Shown here in pieces: positions 48,126 through 59,989 of a stretch of DNA of 64,000 nucleotides; position 1 is the stretch's first letter; each line of letters starts with the position of its first letter. Made by a program: the position numbers and the translations under genes. The stretch is from assembly GCA_933228675.1 (NCBI GenBank), contig OW121743.1:90455998-90519997 (forward strand), written 5' to 3'. Under the pieces are notes generated by a model that was not told where the DNA came from, searched no databases, and worked only from the letters and a program-made list of their open reading frames with translations. Source of the stretch: Stomorhina lunata (taxonomy: Eukaryota > Arthropoda > Insecta > Diptera > Rhiniidae).

Positions 48126-49434
48126 AAATTCTATAACTTCCAGAAAAATCGTAGAAAATAATTGAAACTTTGCCCATGGTTACTTTTGAATATGAAGATT
48201 TCAAAGCAGCCCTTAACCGAAAGTTTGCTTAAGTCGACTTAAGCACTTTTTTTCCTTTTTGCCACTGAAATATTTAAATATTGAACCTGTCTATACATTA
48301 AATTGAATAAAGCTGAATATACTCACTCCTGGGACTTCGAAGAATTTTGTTGCCGATTTTGTTTTCAATACTTTTAACTATTTTTTAAAAATGTTGAACA
48401 TTTGCATATAAACAAATGTTTCATTTGCTATACCGATTTGCAAATGATACAAGATTATTTTCAAGGAATTGTGAGCTGGGGTATTTTTAAATAAATTAAT
48501 TAAAAATTTTTCATTAAACCAAACACAAATACAAAATTTATAAAAAAAAAATACATTTAATATTAAGAACAACTTAAGGACGGAAGTATGAAAATCTGAT
48601 TTATAAAGGCTTTTTACGGTTTAAGCACACAAACATTTAAAAACGAAAGGTATGGGATCAGAAATTTAGATTTAGTGGTCTCAACATCGTATTCGATATC
48701 GGTCGAAAAGTTTGATATTTTTGAAAAAATTGCAGGTATTCTTTGATATAAGTCAGTTAAACGATTAGGTCTTTGATATTTTCTCAAAGCCGTTAAATTG
48801 CATAAGTTTTTAATTATGTTTGTGTGCTTCTGTTTAGTTGTGGTATTGAAATTACCAGAGTTGTATTTGTGTAGGGTTTAAGAAAATATGGAATGTTAGG
48901 TATAAGAATATGGAAATAAAATAAATAAGAATTTTTGTTTATAGTAATTAATTAATATTTATTGAGATGATTGAATATAATTCAATATTAACTATTTTTG
49001 TTATAATTAAATTTTTTTTTTGGTTTATTTATTTTAATTATTTTTAGCTAAATAAACTTTTCTTAAATATAACTGCAGCAGTTTTTTTTTAATTCAAGTT
49101 TTTTTTTGTAAACTAATATTTTTTAATAATTTTTAATTTATTATTTTATTAAATTTATTCATGATTTTTTGAAATTTTCTAACAAATTTACTGTATGTTT
49201 TTTCTTGTTAATGATTTCTATTTTTTGCTTTTTTTTTATTTAATTTGTTAATGATTGAGTAAAAATGTCGTTTTTTATAATTTTAATTATTTAATTATTT
49301 AAGTTAATTTTTGTATTATATTATTATTATTATTATTTTACATGAAATCACAGTCGGTATGTGAGAAATTTTAATTAATTTTTTTTTTTTGAAGATGGTG
49401 TTTTATTTTATTTAACCTTTTTTTTAAATTTATA
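48126..49434. other. AT-rich intergenic DNA
   Basis: Homopolymer-rich sequence. The minus-strand open frame 48378-48572 has no recognisable content. A (TTA)n patch lies near 49318-49340. Confidence 0.5.
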
Positions 49435-51590
49435 CGAGGGTGGGTCAATAAGACCGTAGAAAATATAATAGCCTCTTAGTTGGGAAATTTAAACTACTTC
49501 GGTTAATCTGCAACGGACAGTTGACCTCTGAACTGTTCGTATGTTTAATAAACTACATGAAGAAATGTTTCCGCAAAAATTATGACATAAAAAATTCAAA
49601 GCGAATCCAATCCATCCTCCTTTCCATAACCTATTTTCGAAAAAAAAAATTTGGGTAATTTTAGTCCCCATGTCTGTTAAAGGTTAAACAAATATTTTTA
49701 ATAAAACACTATAACCGTTCTTAAAATAGCTATTTTTATTAATTGATCGAAATTCGCCACTAAATTCATAACATTTCGTATTTTTGCCACTAAAAATGCA
49801 AATTTTGACCTTTGACCCTGATGAAAAAAGGGTTAAGCTCACCCAATATCAAATAAAGTTCTAATGGACATTCCTTAATGACTGGCCAATAAAATTCAGT
49901 ATTAGCTTCATCAAAAGTAAACTTAAATAAAATTTACTATGCATCTACTTAAATAATGTTCAAAATTTTTTTTCGCGAAATTATATAGTCGCAGGTACGG
50001 CGAGACTATATAAGATATTAAACTGAACTTTTCTGGATTTTATTACCACATCTATCTATTTTAACAGGCCGATCATAAATTTTGAAATTTTGAATATTTT
50101 TTTTAAAAAACTTTTCTAAAACTTAAAAAGTGAGTTTTGAGACGGTCCTTAAAAAAGTACAATTTTTAGTATAAAAAAAAACTATGTAAATTTAATTATA
50201 TTTTAATAAATTTCAACTATTTACTACTTATAAGTCTTCAGATGATTGAAGAAGAATGTCTAACTTTGTAATTTCTGTACTCTTAAGTTAAATTTTTGCT
50301 GCATATCCTTAGGCGTGTTAATTTTTCTGGGGCAAAATGCAAAAATTTAAAAACTACTGCATAGATTTGGTTTTAATGATTCTAATGAAAGCTATTTTAG
50401 TTGTCTTCTACATCCAATTACTGGTTTTGCCAAAGACATATCTTTATTGGTTGAAATTTACAAAAAAACCTAAAAATTCCCATTTTCCCCCATGCACATG
50501 GGTCCTAGAAATAAATGTCCTGTGCGCCACCTCAGGGCGAGACTATATAAGATATCAAACTGAACTTTTCTGGATTTTATTACTACATCTATCTATTTTA
50601 ACAGGCCGATCAACAATTTTGAAATTTTGAATATTTTTTTAAAAAAATTTTCTAAAACTTAAAAAGTGAGTTTTGAAACGGTCCTTAAGAAAGTACAATT
50701 TTTTAGTATAAAAAAAAAACTATGTAAATTTAATTAAATTTAATAAATTTCAACTATTTACTTCCAATAAGTCTTCTGATGATCAAGAATGTCTTACTTT
50801 GTAATTTCTGTACTCTAAAGTTAATTTTTTTGCTGCATATCCTTAGGCGTGTTGAAAAGAACACTAATTTTCTGGGGCAAATTGCAATAACTTAAGAACT
50901 ACTGCATGGATTTTTAGTTTTTATGATTTTAATGAAAGCTGACTTAGTTGTCTTCTACATCAAATCATTGGTTTTGCCAAAAACATATATTTATTGGCTG
51001 AAATTTACCAAAAACCTAAAAAAAATCCCATTTTTCCCCATCCAAGAAATAAATAAATAAACCTCATTACATGGACCTAGGAAGACAATTTTTTTTCTGA
51101 GCATATTAGGATGTAGAGCATCAATTTTTAACCCAGGCGTATTGAATTTCAATAAAAGTTGTTTTTCGCTAAATCCTAATGTTCGTACAAGTATGAAAGA
51201 TTGCTAACGTTCATGACATCTGAAATAACTAAAGAAAAAAATCACGAATGTGAGAGAAATTGTCGAAGCCATAAGCTTATCAGTGACTTTAATTTTGAAT
51301 CTCCACTTTTTTATGAGAAAGCTTTCTGCATGCCTTCGTATTTGCTCACAATCAACCACTAGCGAAACCGTTCGTAACTATGGATCCACCTCAAAACAAG
51401 GAAGATTAAACAGCAGTCAAATCAGTAAGTTTCTCGGATAAATTGATTTTCTTTTGAAAACGCTAGGTAGTCTGATATTAACTAGACAGGAGTCTACAAA
51501 TAGTTGCACTTTGACATCAAAAATTGAATTTGAATTTCCCAATAAAAGGCTGGAATTTAAAATTTCTTCAGTCTGACTGACCCACTCTCG
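49435..51590 (+). mobile_element. Mariner-family transposon remnant carrying a 537-bp tandem duplication
   Basis: Ends are CGAGGGTGGGTCAATAAG (49435) and CTGACCCACTCTCG (ending 51590), inverted repeats each bordered by TA, the mariner target. At 51250-51420 the plus strand gives REIVEAISLSVT and MRKLSA, fitting the N-terminal HTH and linker region of mariner transposase, followed by frame damage. The catalytic domain is missing. Without the duplicated block at 50001-51070 the element would be about 1.1 kb, close to the 1.3 kb norm. Inactive. Confidence 0.75.
50001..51070. repeat. Tandem pair of 537-bp repeats inside the mariner remnant
   Basis: CGAGACTATATAAGATAT starts both copies (50001 and 50538). 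They share TTTTCTGGATTTTATTAC, GTGAGTTTTGA, a CTGCATATCCTTAGGCGTGT block and a CATATCTTTATTGG-type end. Divergence is modest. The repeats are non-coding and do not resemble mariner. Confidence 0.85.
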
Positions 51591-52285
51591 TATTTTTTTT
51601 ATTTCATTTTTAACTACTAATTTTTCTATTTGTTTTTATTAAAAACTTAATATTTTCTTCTTTTTTTTTTTTGATTTAAATTAAACTAAGCTTTTCTTTA
51701 TTTTAAATTTTCTAAATCTTTTTTTTTTTTAATTTTAATTTTTTTTTTCTTGAAAACAAGGCAATTTTTAAGTTTAATTATTAAATAATTTCAAAATATT
51801 TTCTATATTTTTTTAGGGGATTTTTTTAAAGCATAGCACTTTGTTTTGATATTTTTTAAGTACATAATTAAATTTAAATAGTTTTAATTAATTCAGAGTT
51901 GTATTTTTTTGTTAAATTTAAATAACCATTTTTTAGTATAATTTTGTTAAATGAAAACTAAATTTAATTTTTTGTGGTTTTTGCTTTTTAGTATTTAGTG
52001 TAATTTGGCTTTAAAGTAATTTTTTTTTGTATCTATCTATTATTTTGTATTTAAAATGGAACTGGAACTAACTGACTACTACAATGCACAGTGGGTTGGC
52101 AAACATAAATAAAAGAAAACAAATATTATTACTTTACAATGCCTACGAAAATTTAAAGTAGACGGCTCACATTATTGTATACTAAAGCGAAAAAAGTCAT
52201 AGCCCATATTCTGCACACTTTAGATGCGAAAAAGCTGGCTTTAGGCTAAATAAATCATGCATAGTCTAAGGGTTATTGTTAAACA
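51591..52285. other. AT-rich DNA, no gene seen
   Basis: Long T and A runs. Nothing was recognised. Confidence 0.5.
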
Positions 52286-52289
52286 ATGG

Positions 52290-52615
52290 TTTGAATGGCG
52301 ATATCCCCTTTACCTACTGTTTATTGATTTTAAACGTGATTTGACGCATTAGAGCACAGAGTTTTTTTTTGGGAAGCTTTTAGTCCCTGAGAAGATTATA
52401 AGACTTAACAAAGAGCTCTACTATAATGCGTTCTGCTCTATTCTCCATGAAGGTTGTCAGTGTGAAGATAGAAGTCCACCAAGCATGTATGTTGTCCCCA
52501 TTGTTATTTAACAAAGATGTTGTATTGAGTTACTCGATATCTCCTGTGCTCTTCACGAAAGACTTGATGACATCGATTATGCTGACGTATCTTATCTTAT
52601 ATTCTTAAACGAGCA
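52290..52615 (+). mobile_element. Decayed LINE reverse transcriptase fragment, part 1
   Basis: In broken frames the plus strand gives LFIDFKRDLTH, a YYNAFCSILHEG segment, QACMLSPLLF (the QGCxLSP box) and IDYADVSYL (the YADD box, with V for the second D). It appears to be the RT core of the element whose later parts are at 53830-54100 and 55150-55580. Confidence 0.7.
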
Positions 52616-52622
52616 ATAATTG

Positions 52623-52659
<37 letters not shown>

Positions 52660-53825
52660 CGGCTATCTCGAAAACGGCTCTAACGGTTTTGATAAAATTT
52701 TGACAGTGGGTACCTTTTTTTATGTGTAGGTCGAAGAAGAAGGGACTTTTGGAACCTTTGCCTCTAAGAGAATAAAAAAGGGAAAAAATCAAAAACGTTA
52801 TATCTCCTAAAGTAATAGGCATAGAAACAAAATTAAAATTACGTTTTAAACGGCTATGAAAATAAGCTTACATGTTTTTGGTACTTTTTGAAACTATGTA
52901 CGATAGGGGTAAAAAAGGGTGAAAATAGTTTTGTTGGTACTTTTTTAACCCACTCTTATTTTTTAAACCAAAGAATATAGAAAGAAACTTTGTACTGCAG
53001 TCAATAGATGTAAAAGAAATATTGAACACGTATTTGGTACTTTTTTGATTTTGGGGCCAAAATGGGTAATAAAATAATAAAATGATAACTTAACATCTCA
53101 AAAAAGTAATATGAATAAGACTTATGTTAGCTGCGTTTTAATAAAATGTTCCGAATTCAATTGGTACCAAAGAAGTACCAAATATGCATATGGAACTTTT
53201 TGAAAGTAGGGGATAAAAAGGGGAAAATGTGAGTAATGTTATAACTTTTAAACAAATGAATGTTTAATAAGTTCTTTATAGAATAGTAAACTGTGAATTT
53301 GATCATATTATGCTCTTTAGCGAAGATGTTGCGGATAAGCCGGAGAAGGTTTTTAAGTTGGTAATACTAATTTCCGTTAGGTGGCGCCACTAAAAATTAC
53401 TAAAAATTAATTAAATCGTAAACTGTACATTTGATCATGCTATGATCTTTGGCAAAGTTGTAGCACATGAGCCGGCGAAGGCTTTTTAGTTGGTGTAAAT
53501 AATTTCCGACAGGTGGCGCCACTGAAACTTACTCAAAGTCAATTTAATCGTAAGCTGTACATTTAATCATGCTACAATCTTTAGCAAAGCTGTTGCATAT
53601 GAGCTGACGAAGGTTTCTTAGTTGGTTTGAAGAAATTTCTAAAAAATTTCAAAATTAACTGAATATTTATACAATGTATTTCCTCTAAATTTATTTTACT
53701 ATTTAATAATATAAAATATATAAAAATTTTAAAATTTTCCTCAAAATGCTTATCATAAAGCTCCGAGCAAGGCTCTGTCAACCAGGTACTATGTGTTTTT
53801 CACTTCAAATCCTTACCTCTCGTGC
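52616..53825. other. Insertion between LINE parts, with (TA)n and a 132-bp repeat
   Basis: Starts with a (TA)n run (52625-52655) and AACGGCTATCTCGAAAACGG. No coding content was found. It contains the 132-bp repeat listed separately. Confidence 0.5.
53286..53640. repeat. 132-bp tandem repeat, 2.7 copies
   Basis: TAAACTGT starts units at 53287, 53419 and 53551 (last TAAGCTGT). Shared blocks include TTTGATCATG, GAGCCGGCGAAGG and AGGTGGCGCCACT. The third unit is truncated. Confidence 0.9.
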
Positions 53826-53829
53826 TGCT

Positions 53830-54100
53830 CTTGCTGGTCTTCAGATTAACATCAAGGAAACTAAGTCAATGCGAATTAACTCACTAAATGGCACCTAATT
53901 TTATCTTTCCATACCTAGGGAGCACTATTTCAAAAAGCGGAGGCAGTAAAGAAGTTATCCAAAGTAGCTAATGCAAAACAAAGCAAGTTTTTGGAATTTA
54001 AATCAAATTCTGAAAATCGCAAAATATCTCGACCATCACCAAAATTAAAGTTTTTAATACAAAGATCAAAGACGAAATTTTTTCGGCAGTAAGACTTGGG
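53830..54100 (+). mobile_element. Decayed LINE fragment, part 2 (RT thumb)
   Basis: Broken frames give LQINIKETKSMRINSLN, then EHYFKKRR in the frame where a LGSTISKSGGSKE reading also survives, and STITKIKVFNTKIK. This order is typical of the segment after the RT core in fly LINEs. Confidence 0.7.
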
Positions 54101-54104
54101 TGAA

Positions 54105-54325
54105 CATATATATATATATATAAATCTCCGACAACATTCCAATTGGAACAAGGAGTACTTCTCTCAGACAATGAGTTGTATCCGATTCAGTTTTTAGACT
54201 CATTGCAAGGGACCTACGTTTTAACGCCGGCACTGAACGGCAAATGCATTAGTTGGAGAAGTTTTACATAGCCAAATACTCAATAACCAGTGGTTAGCTG
54301 AGCTATGAGGGGTTAACAGTATACT
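54105..54325 (-). mobile_element. SINE, partial copy 2 (tRNA-like head missing)
   Basis: Reverse complement of the body and (TA)n tail of the SINE at 31360-31681, for example CATTCCAATTGGAACAAGG and GTTTTAACGCCGGC. The tRNA-related promoter part is absent, so this copy is 5'-truncated. Confidence 0.85.
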
Positions 54326-54349
54326 TAAAGTTAAAGTTTAATACTAGAG

Positions 54350-54616
54350 TTAATTTCTAAATAACTCCAAAACGATAAGAGATACAGAAAAATTAAATTA
54401 GACTAAAATAAATGCAATTTTGTTATGCATCTTCAAGTGTTTTAATTTTGAAAATCGGATGAGTCGTTCTCGAGTTAGGACGAAATAGGTCTTCGTACCT
54501 GACTAATTTAAGGGGAAAAATTTGCCACGCCCATAAAAAACAATCCAGATCTGATGGAAAAAAACCGACAACGGATCTGAGTTTAGCGCAAAGGAGGATT
54601 TGGCTGCAGAGCAGTG
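54350..54616. mobile_element. Single arm of the foldback element
   Basis: Matches the right arm of the complete foldback element at 56820-57558, ending GCTGCAGAGCAGTG before TA. A 34-bp internal stretch is deleted after GCGCA. The opposite arm is missing. Confidence 0.85.
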
Positions 54617-54618
54617 TA

Positions 54619-55140
54619 ATCAATACCCATTTGCATTCGTTCAAACCATTTATTTTATCAGTCTTTCCATTTCAGTTGAAGCTTGCCAAATCATGGGTTC
54701 AACTACTTCTTTGGCGCTCATATATTTTGTTTTGTTAATGCTCCTCTTATTTACTATCCGACAGAAATTATCGAGGTCAGGCTCAAGGTTGCGACGATTG
54801 ACTTTTGTAGTGGCGAGGTGTAGGTGTCCACAAACTCTCTCTGACCTTTTCCAGCCCTGGCGTACAAAAAGTTTAAATCTAAGAACTAGGCAATCTGACT
54901 GAAGTAGATATGGTCTAGATAAGGCTTCTATTGTACAAATCTACCCTAAGGTAGCATTTAAGTTTCCCAACTCATTCAATAATAAATAGTACATATTTAA
55001 GAAACTTCTCTAAACATTTCATATATTGAGTCCTACTTAGAAGTATGGAATCAGCATTCACTGTAAACTAAAACGCCGCAGAATAAGAGAAACGATAACT
55101 TACCCAGCAAAACTTTGGCAATGGGATTTGCTTAGATGAA
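54619..55140. other. Unassigned sequence between foldback arm and LINE tail
   Basis: An open frame at 54600-54902 has no recognisable motif and starts inside the foldback arm, so it is not credited as a gene. No repeat was recognised. Confidence 0.4.
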
Positions 55141-55149
55141 CAACATTCC

Positions 55150-55580
55150 AGCCGAATTATCTATTGTTAAAGCTAGATCATGCTGTGCAAATGAATGAAA
55201 TTAGCAGAAAGGAGTTTGAAAATGATTCCAAAGAATCTTGTCTAAGTGAACGACCGAACAAAATGGTTTTCGCTCTGTCTAGAATTAGGGATAATCCTCC
55301 CGATGAGATAGCCCATCCAACCATCGAAACGCGTCGAGGAAAGGTTTCTCCACCAATATTTTTTGATTTTATCAAAAAACTATTTTTTACAATAATAAAT
55401 AATTGTAATAAAATGGGATCTTAGTGCAATACACTACAGTAAAACTTTTTAATAAAATATTTCATAGTTTGGCCGATGAAAATCGAATCATATGGAATTC
55501 TAAAATATGCTCACCTTTCACCTTAACAGGTTGTATAGGTCAATTGTAATTCAGATGTTAATTTAAGCTTAACTTCCTGG
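55150..55580 (+). mobile_element. Decayed LINE C-terminal fragment, part 3
   Basis: LDHAVQMNEISRKEFENDSK corresponds to the GHVVRMDENTAARKVFDNDP stretch at 6484-6779. WNSKICSPFTLNRL near 55495-55535 corresponds to the end of the same protein. The two parts are separated by unrelated sequence (about 55270-55490). Confidence 0.75.
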
Positions 55581-55784
55581 GTTCGAATTCTACCAGGAAT
55601 AGGTTAAGTTTTCTATATTAAAAATTATTCTTATTGAATAAGATTTTTTAAATTGCTTTTTAATTTTTACAAAATCTGTTTAGGTAGGTAAAAATTGCCA
55701 AAAATCTAATGAAATATATCGATCTAAGGACAGAAACAACAACAACTTAATTTGGGTAACTCAGGCAACATATGACTATTTAAA

Positions 55785-56798
55785 ACAAGAAAGGAAGTGC
55801 TATAGTCGGTCAAGTCGACAATGTTATACCCTTTACCTTTCATATCTGCTAAATTTTCTCATAATACAAATATTTTCTTAAGACTCATATATTTAAGTTA
55901 TTTCTGTCATTAGGCCCGAAATTTGTTATTTTGAATACAGCTTTAACAAAAATTATGAGTGCAACAAATAATGTTGTTACCTTGATTTACCTCATTTCAC
56001 ACATTTACTCATGGGCAAAAATTTCTATTTATAAAAATCTCGCACACAGTCATGAGTCTTTACACATTTTTCTTGCCACTCAAAAATATATTTCACATGA
56101 GTAGCACACGACTTGCACATGAGTTGCACATTAGCAGAAATATTGAGTTGATCATTAATATAATTTGTAAAAATTAGTATCAAAGGCATTCAGTTGAGAT
56201 TTGGATGTTAACAAAGTCAATTGGTGCTGCTTTGTTAAAGAATGTGTATGCTCATGTGTGTTCTTGTGTTCAATTCAGTTCAGTTCATTCGTGTGAATGA
56301 GGAAATTATTTTTAAATTTTATTCATTCTTCATGTGCGAGAATTTTATGAGTTAATCTTTACTCACAATTGTGTGTAACAAAACTAAAAACCATTACTCA
56401 TAACTCTTGAGAAAGTGCTGAATTGACAAATGAGCTGCACACTCGTGAGTATTTCCTTATCCTGCATTTAAGTGACGTTTGGCAGATGAGTTTGAATGGG
56501 AGCTATGGTCAAATGCTCAAAGATTTCAAGGAATTTTGGTGATTTATGTTTACATAAGCGGTATCAGTTTTAATTTCATGAAAATATACTGAAATTTGAG
56601 GCCAAAATCTCAGTTCCGGGAAAGCAGACTTATGGGAAGTACCAAAAATAATATACCGATTTTAACCATTTTTAAGAGCAAATGTTGCAATATGAAAATA
56701 AATGTCTGTGTCAAATTCCATTAAATTATCTTTAGAATTGCGACCCGTACTTTGATTGCAAAGTTTACACTTTCCACCTATGGTGGTGAAGGATATAA
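55785..56798 (+). mobile_element. Element A, copy 5, with an internal insertion
   Basis: Starts ACAAGAAAGGAAGTGC and TATAGTCGGTCAAG, ends GGTGGTGAAGGATATAA. Between about 55970 and 56470 it holds some 500 bp absent from other copies, rich in CATGAGT and TTCACACA words. The PuPy-rich GACGGACGG block of the other copies is missing from its 3' half. Confidence 0.8.
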
Positions 56799-56819
56799 TT
56801 AGAATATCGTATGCAATTA

Positions 56820-57558
56820 CACTGCTCTGCAGCCAAATCCTCCTTTTAATAAAACTGTGTAGACTACATGGATTTTGATGCGCTAAACTCAGATCCGTTG
56901 TCCGTTTTTTTCCATCAGATCTGGATTTTTTTTACGGGCGTGGCAAATTTTTCCCCTTAAATTAGTCAGGTACGGAGACCTATTTCGTCTTAAATCGAGA
57001 ACGACTCATCCGATTTTCAAAATTAAAACACTTGAAGATGCATAACAAAATTGCATTTATTTTAGTCAAATATAATTTTTCTGTATCTCTTATCGTTTTG
57101 GAGTTAGTTAGAATTAATGGAGAAAAAAATTTTTTTCGTGCGAAATTCGTAATTTTTTTCAGGTTAAAAATGTAATTAAAAAAAAGATAAAGTAAAATTT
57201 TAACATTTTAAAAATTTTTCTAAGAGTTACATATCTTAAGAATAATAATTTTTTCTCCATTAATTTCTAAATAACTCCAAAACGATAAGAGATACAGAAA
57301 AATTAAATTAGACTAAAATAAATGCAATTTTGTTATGCATCTTCAAGTGTTTTAATTTTGAAAATCGGATGAGTCGTTCTCGAGTTAGGACGAAATAGGT
57401 CTCCGTACCTGACTAATTTAAGGGGAAAAATTTGCAACGTCCATAAAAAAAATCCAGATCTGATGGAAAAAAACCGACAACGGATCTGAGTTTGGCGCAT
57501 CAAAATCCATGTAGTCCACATAGTTTTATTAAAAGGAGGATTTGGCTGCAGAGCAGTG
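56820..57558. mobile_element. Foldback/MITE with terminal inverted repeats of about 300 bp
   Basis: The left arm 56820-57130 and right arm 57245-57558 are near-perfect reverse complements, starting CACTGCTCTGCAGCCAAATC. The element is flanked by TA on both sides, the Tc1/mariner-type target. The spacer of about 115 bp is AT-rich and non-coding. The long hairpin could fold if transcribed. Confidence 0.88.
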
Positions 57559-57560
57559 TA

Positions 57561-58558
57561 ACCTTTAAATTGTAATATTAAAAATTTCGGAAATATTCAA
57601 ATGTTAAAAATATCGTTTTTAAAAGATAATTGAAAAGTTGAATTCTGTCTGGAGCTTTTTAAAAATCATAAGCTTCGTAATAAATAAGTATTTGTCTAAA
57701 GATAAATTTTATAATTTGATAGTAAAAATTTTAGTTCAAATGTAAATGACTAAATATTGATTGTATAGGTATAAAGTTTAAAAGGGATTATACGAATATA
57801 TATGTTTGTTGGGTAAATATATAGATAAGTATATATGAGAATATTGTCTTGAAAGCTGTATTTGATTTAGATGATTAAATAAAGAAATAAAGTTATGATT
57901 TGATTTGATTAAAATTGGAGCTTTTGATGGTAAAAAGGGAAAACAATTTTAAAATGGAGTATATTTTTTTCGATTTATTAGAGTTTTTTTTTAGTTTTGT
58001 TAATTTTTTGTTATAAGTTTTACAATTTTTTAGATTTGTTTTTTTTTTTTTAGCTTACTGAACTACAAAAAAGTATTTTTTATTATTTTTAATTATTTTT
58101 TTATTAATTACTTTTAAAGCTTAAGAAGAATTTTTTTTATATTTTATTAAATTTTTTTATTAATGCTTCGTTTTTTAGTTTTAATATTTTTTTTTTTATT
58201 TCTTGTTAATATAAATTTGACTAAAGTTCTTTTTTGAATTTGTTATAAGTTTTGAAATATTTGTTTTTTATTGAATAAAAAATAAACGAATCATAAGCAC
58301 TTTATTTTTCTTGTAAGTTTATCTTACCACTTTTTTCTTATTTTTTGGGATTTTGAATTTTTAAATATTTTTGTAAGATTTGATAATTTTTTTTGACAAA
58401 ATTTTTTCTTAAGGTTTTTCTCTTTTTTATATAGATTTTCAATATAGATACTACATTTCTTTAAAAGTTTTTTTGTTTTTAAGAGTAATTGAAAAAAAGG
58501 GAATTGGAAGAATAAGGGGAAGATTGGGGAGAATGAAAGAAGAAGAAGAAGAAGTGGT
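57561..58558 (-). other. AT-rich region after the extended Hk frame, probable 3' UTR
   Basis: Follows the TAA at 58559 on the minus strand. Very AT-rich, with several reverse-strand AATAAA words such as the one opposite TTTATT near 58303. No coding frame is credible; the run at 58324-58587 is low-complexity. Confidence 0.45.
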
Positions 58559-59986
58559 TTAAAAGGCCATACTCGTACGTCGACCACCTATACCGGGACT
58601 GGGGCGAAAAGCTCCCCCACCACCACCACTACCGCCACCACGCGGAAGTCCACCATGCGAAACACTGCGTCCCATGCGAGACTCACTACCACGACGTTCT
58701 CTTGCTTTACGCAACAGATCCGAGGTACTCGGTCGACGACTATTGCTGGTCGACGAGGAGGCGCTACGTTTACTACCCGACATAATGTCCGATGTAGACG
58801 AACGCCGAATATTTTGTGAAGAAGATGCAAAAGCATGCGGCGACAGAAAATATGGCGATGGAGAACTGGCCTGTGAACGCGACATATCGTAGCGATGTGG
58901 TGTTGGCTGCTGCAGAAGATGGTGATCACCACCACTACCATCACCGGTAAGATGTATTAGTTCTCGGCTCGAACGATTGTCGTCATTAGAACTGTTGCGT
59001 CGTGACGAGTATGGCGATTGTGGATAATCGATCAATAAATTCTCCGACTCTTCATTATCAACCGATTCGATTTTCAAATAGGGAGGCATGCGATTATAGG
59101 GTTGATGTATATGCGGATGCAAGTCATTGATATTCAATTCACTACCATTAGCATTAATGCCCGATGTCAATATATTAGCTCCTCCCTCCTCCATGCCCAC
59201 ACTGCTACCTCTACCCTGTCTTACCTCATTGGCCATTAGATTCGTGGACTGGGAATGTGATTTATTCTGATTGGAAGTGCCATTACGTAAACCACTATAC
59301 AGGGACTTAATATGAAAGTCGAATGACTTAAAATTCAAAAGAGAACGTTTCTTTTGAATCTTCAAAGGCGGGGCCTCGCCCACATCGCCATTATTATTAT
59401 TGGCCAGATTGCGTAAAGTTAAAGTGGTATTGAAATCATTTTCAAAATTATTATTTAAAGTATCGATTTGTATGGTATTGGGTATCGAGGTTGTGGTAAT
59501 ACTATCCAGCCGATGGGTGGCAGCCGTGGCCACAGAACCCACCGATGCCGTCATTGTATTGTCTAAACTGTATGTAGTATTTTGAGAAAAACGTTGTTGT
59601 TGCTGTTGCTGCTGTTGCATTTGCATTAATTGTTGCTGTTGCTGTTGTATTATTAATAATTGCTGTTGTTGTTGCTGCTGCTGTTGCTGTATATGTTGTT
59701 GTTGATGTTGTAAATCATGTTTACTTATTGTTGTTGTCATTGTGGTACTACTTAAACTAGTTTTACTACTAATTGCTTTTATAAATTTATTATCAATATC
59801 TAAGGACTCCTTTCGTCACTGAATAACGCAAAAGCCTTGTTTAGAGGCATCTTTAGCATCGCCATCCTCACCGCAAAATGCCGCGACTTCGTCATTTTTG
59901 GGTGATTCTTGCCCACAGGGACCAATGCCGCTGCCGCCAGCGACACCGCCGCTAAGGCTGGGTGGCCCCTGGGGGCAGGCTGATTG
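58559..59986 (-). CDS. Hk: Hyperkinetic C-terminal extension, reached by double stop-codon readthrough
   Basis: Directly after the Hk stop (TGA at 59987-59989, next base C) the same frame is open for 56 codons, starting QSACPQGPPSLSGG and ending QGFCVIQ. A second TGA at 59816-59818, again followed by C, is then followed by 25 codons and, still in frame, 393 more from an ATG at 59740 to TAA at 58559. The tail has two poly-Gln runs (first 50 codons of the ATG part), an acidic middle, and a Ser/Arg-rich end with RRNS, RRSS, RRPS, RRGS and RRTS and a Gly-rich run. No splice site is needed. The GC-rich, C-ending codons differ sharply from flanking AT-rich DNA, which argues for coding constraint. 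Alternatives are editing of TGA to TGG or separate initiation at 59740. Confidence 0.72.
59816..59818 (-). promoter_or_regulatory. Hk: Second leaky stop candidate, TGA-C
   Basis: CAG TGA CGA in the Hk frame. TGA followed by C is known as the leakiest stop context and is enriched at Drosophila readthrough genes. Confidence 0.65.
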
Positions 59987-59989
59987 TCA
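59987..59989 (-). promoter_or_regulatory. Hk: First leaky stop candidate, TGA-C
   Basis: CGG TGA CAA at the end of the canonical Hk frame, followed by an open GC-rich frame. Confidence 0.7.

Noticed and set aside
54600..54902. Plus-strand open frame of 100 codons
   Set aside because: It begins inside the foldback arm, so its start codon is transposon sequence; no family match.
55578..55606. tRNA-like GGTTCGAATTCTACCAGGA segment
   Set aside because: Only a T-arm-like hairpin is present; no other tRNA arms were found around it.
58324..58587. Minus-strand open frame of 87 codons next to the Hk tail
   Set aside because: Low-complexity Lys/Phe/Leu-rich product of AT-rich 3' UTR sequence.
58559..59740. 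The Gln-rich frame as an independent gene
   Set aside because: Possible, but it shares its frame exactly with Hk through two TGA-C stops and has no visible promoter of its own; treated as an Hk extension.
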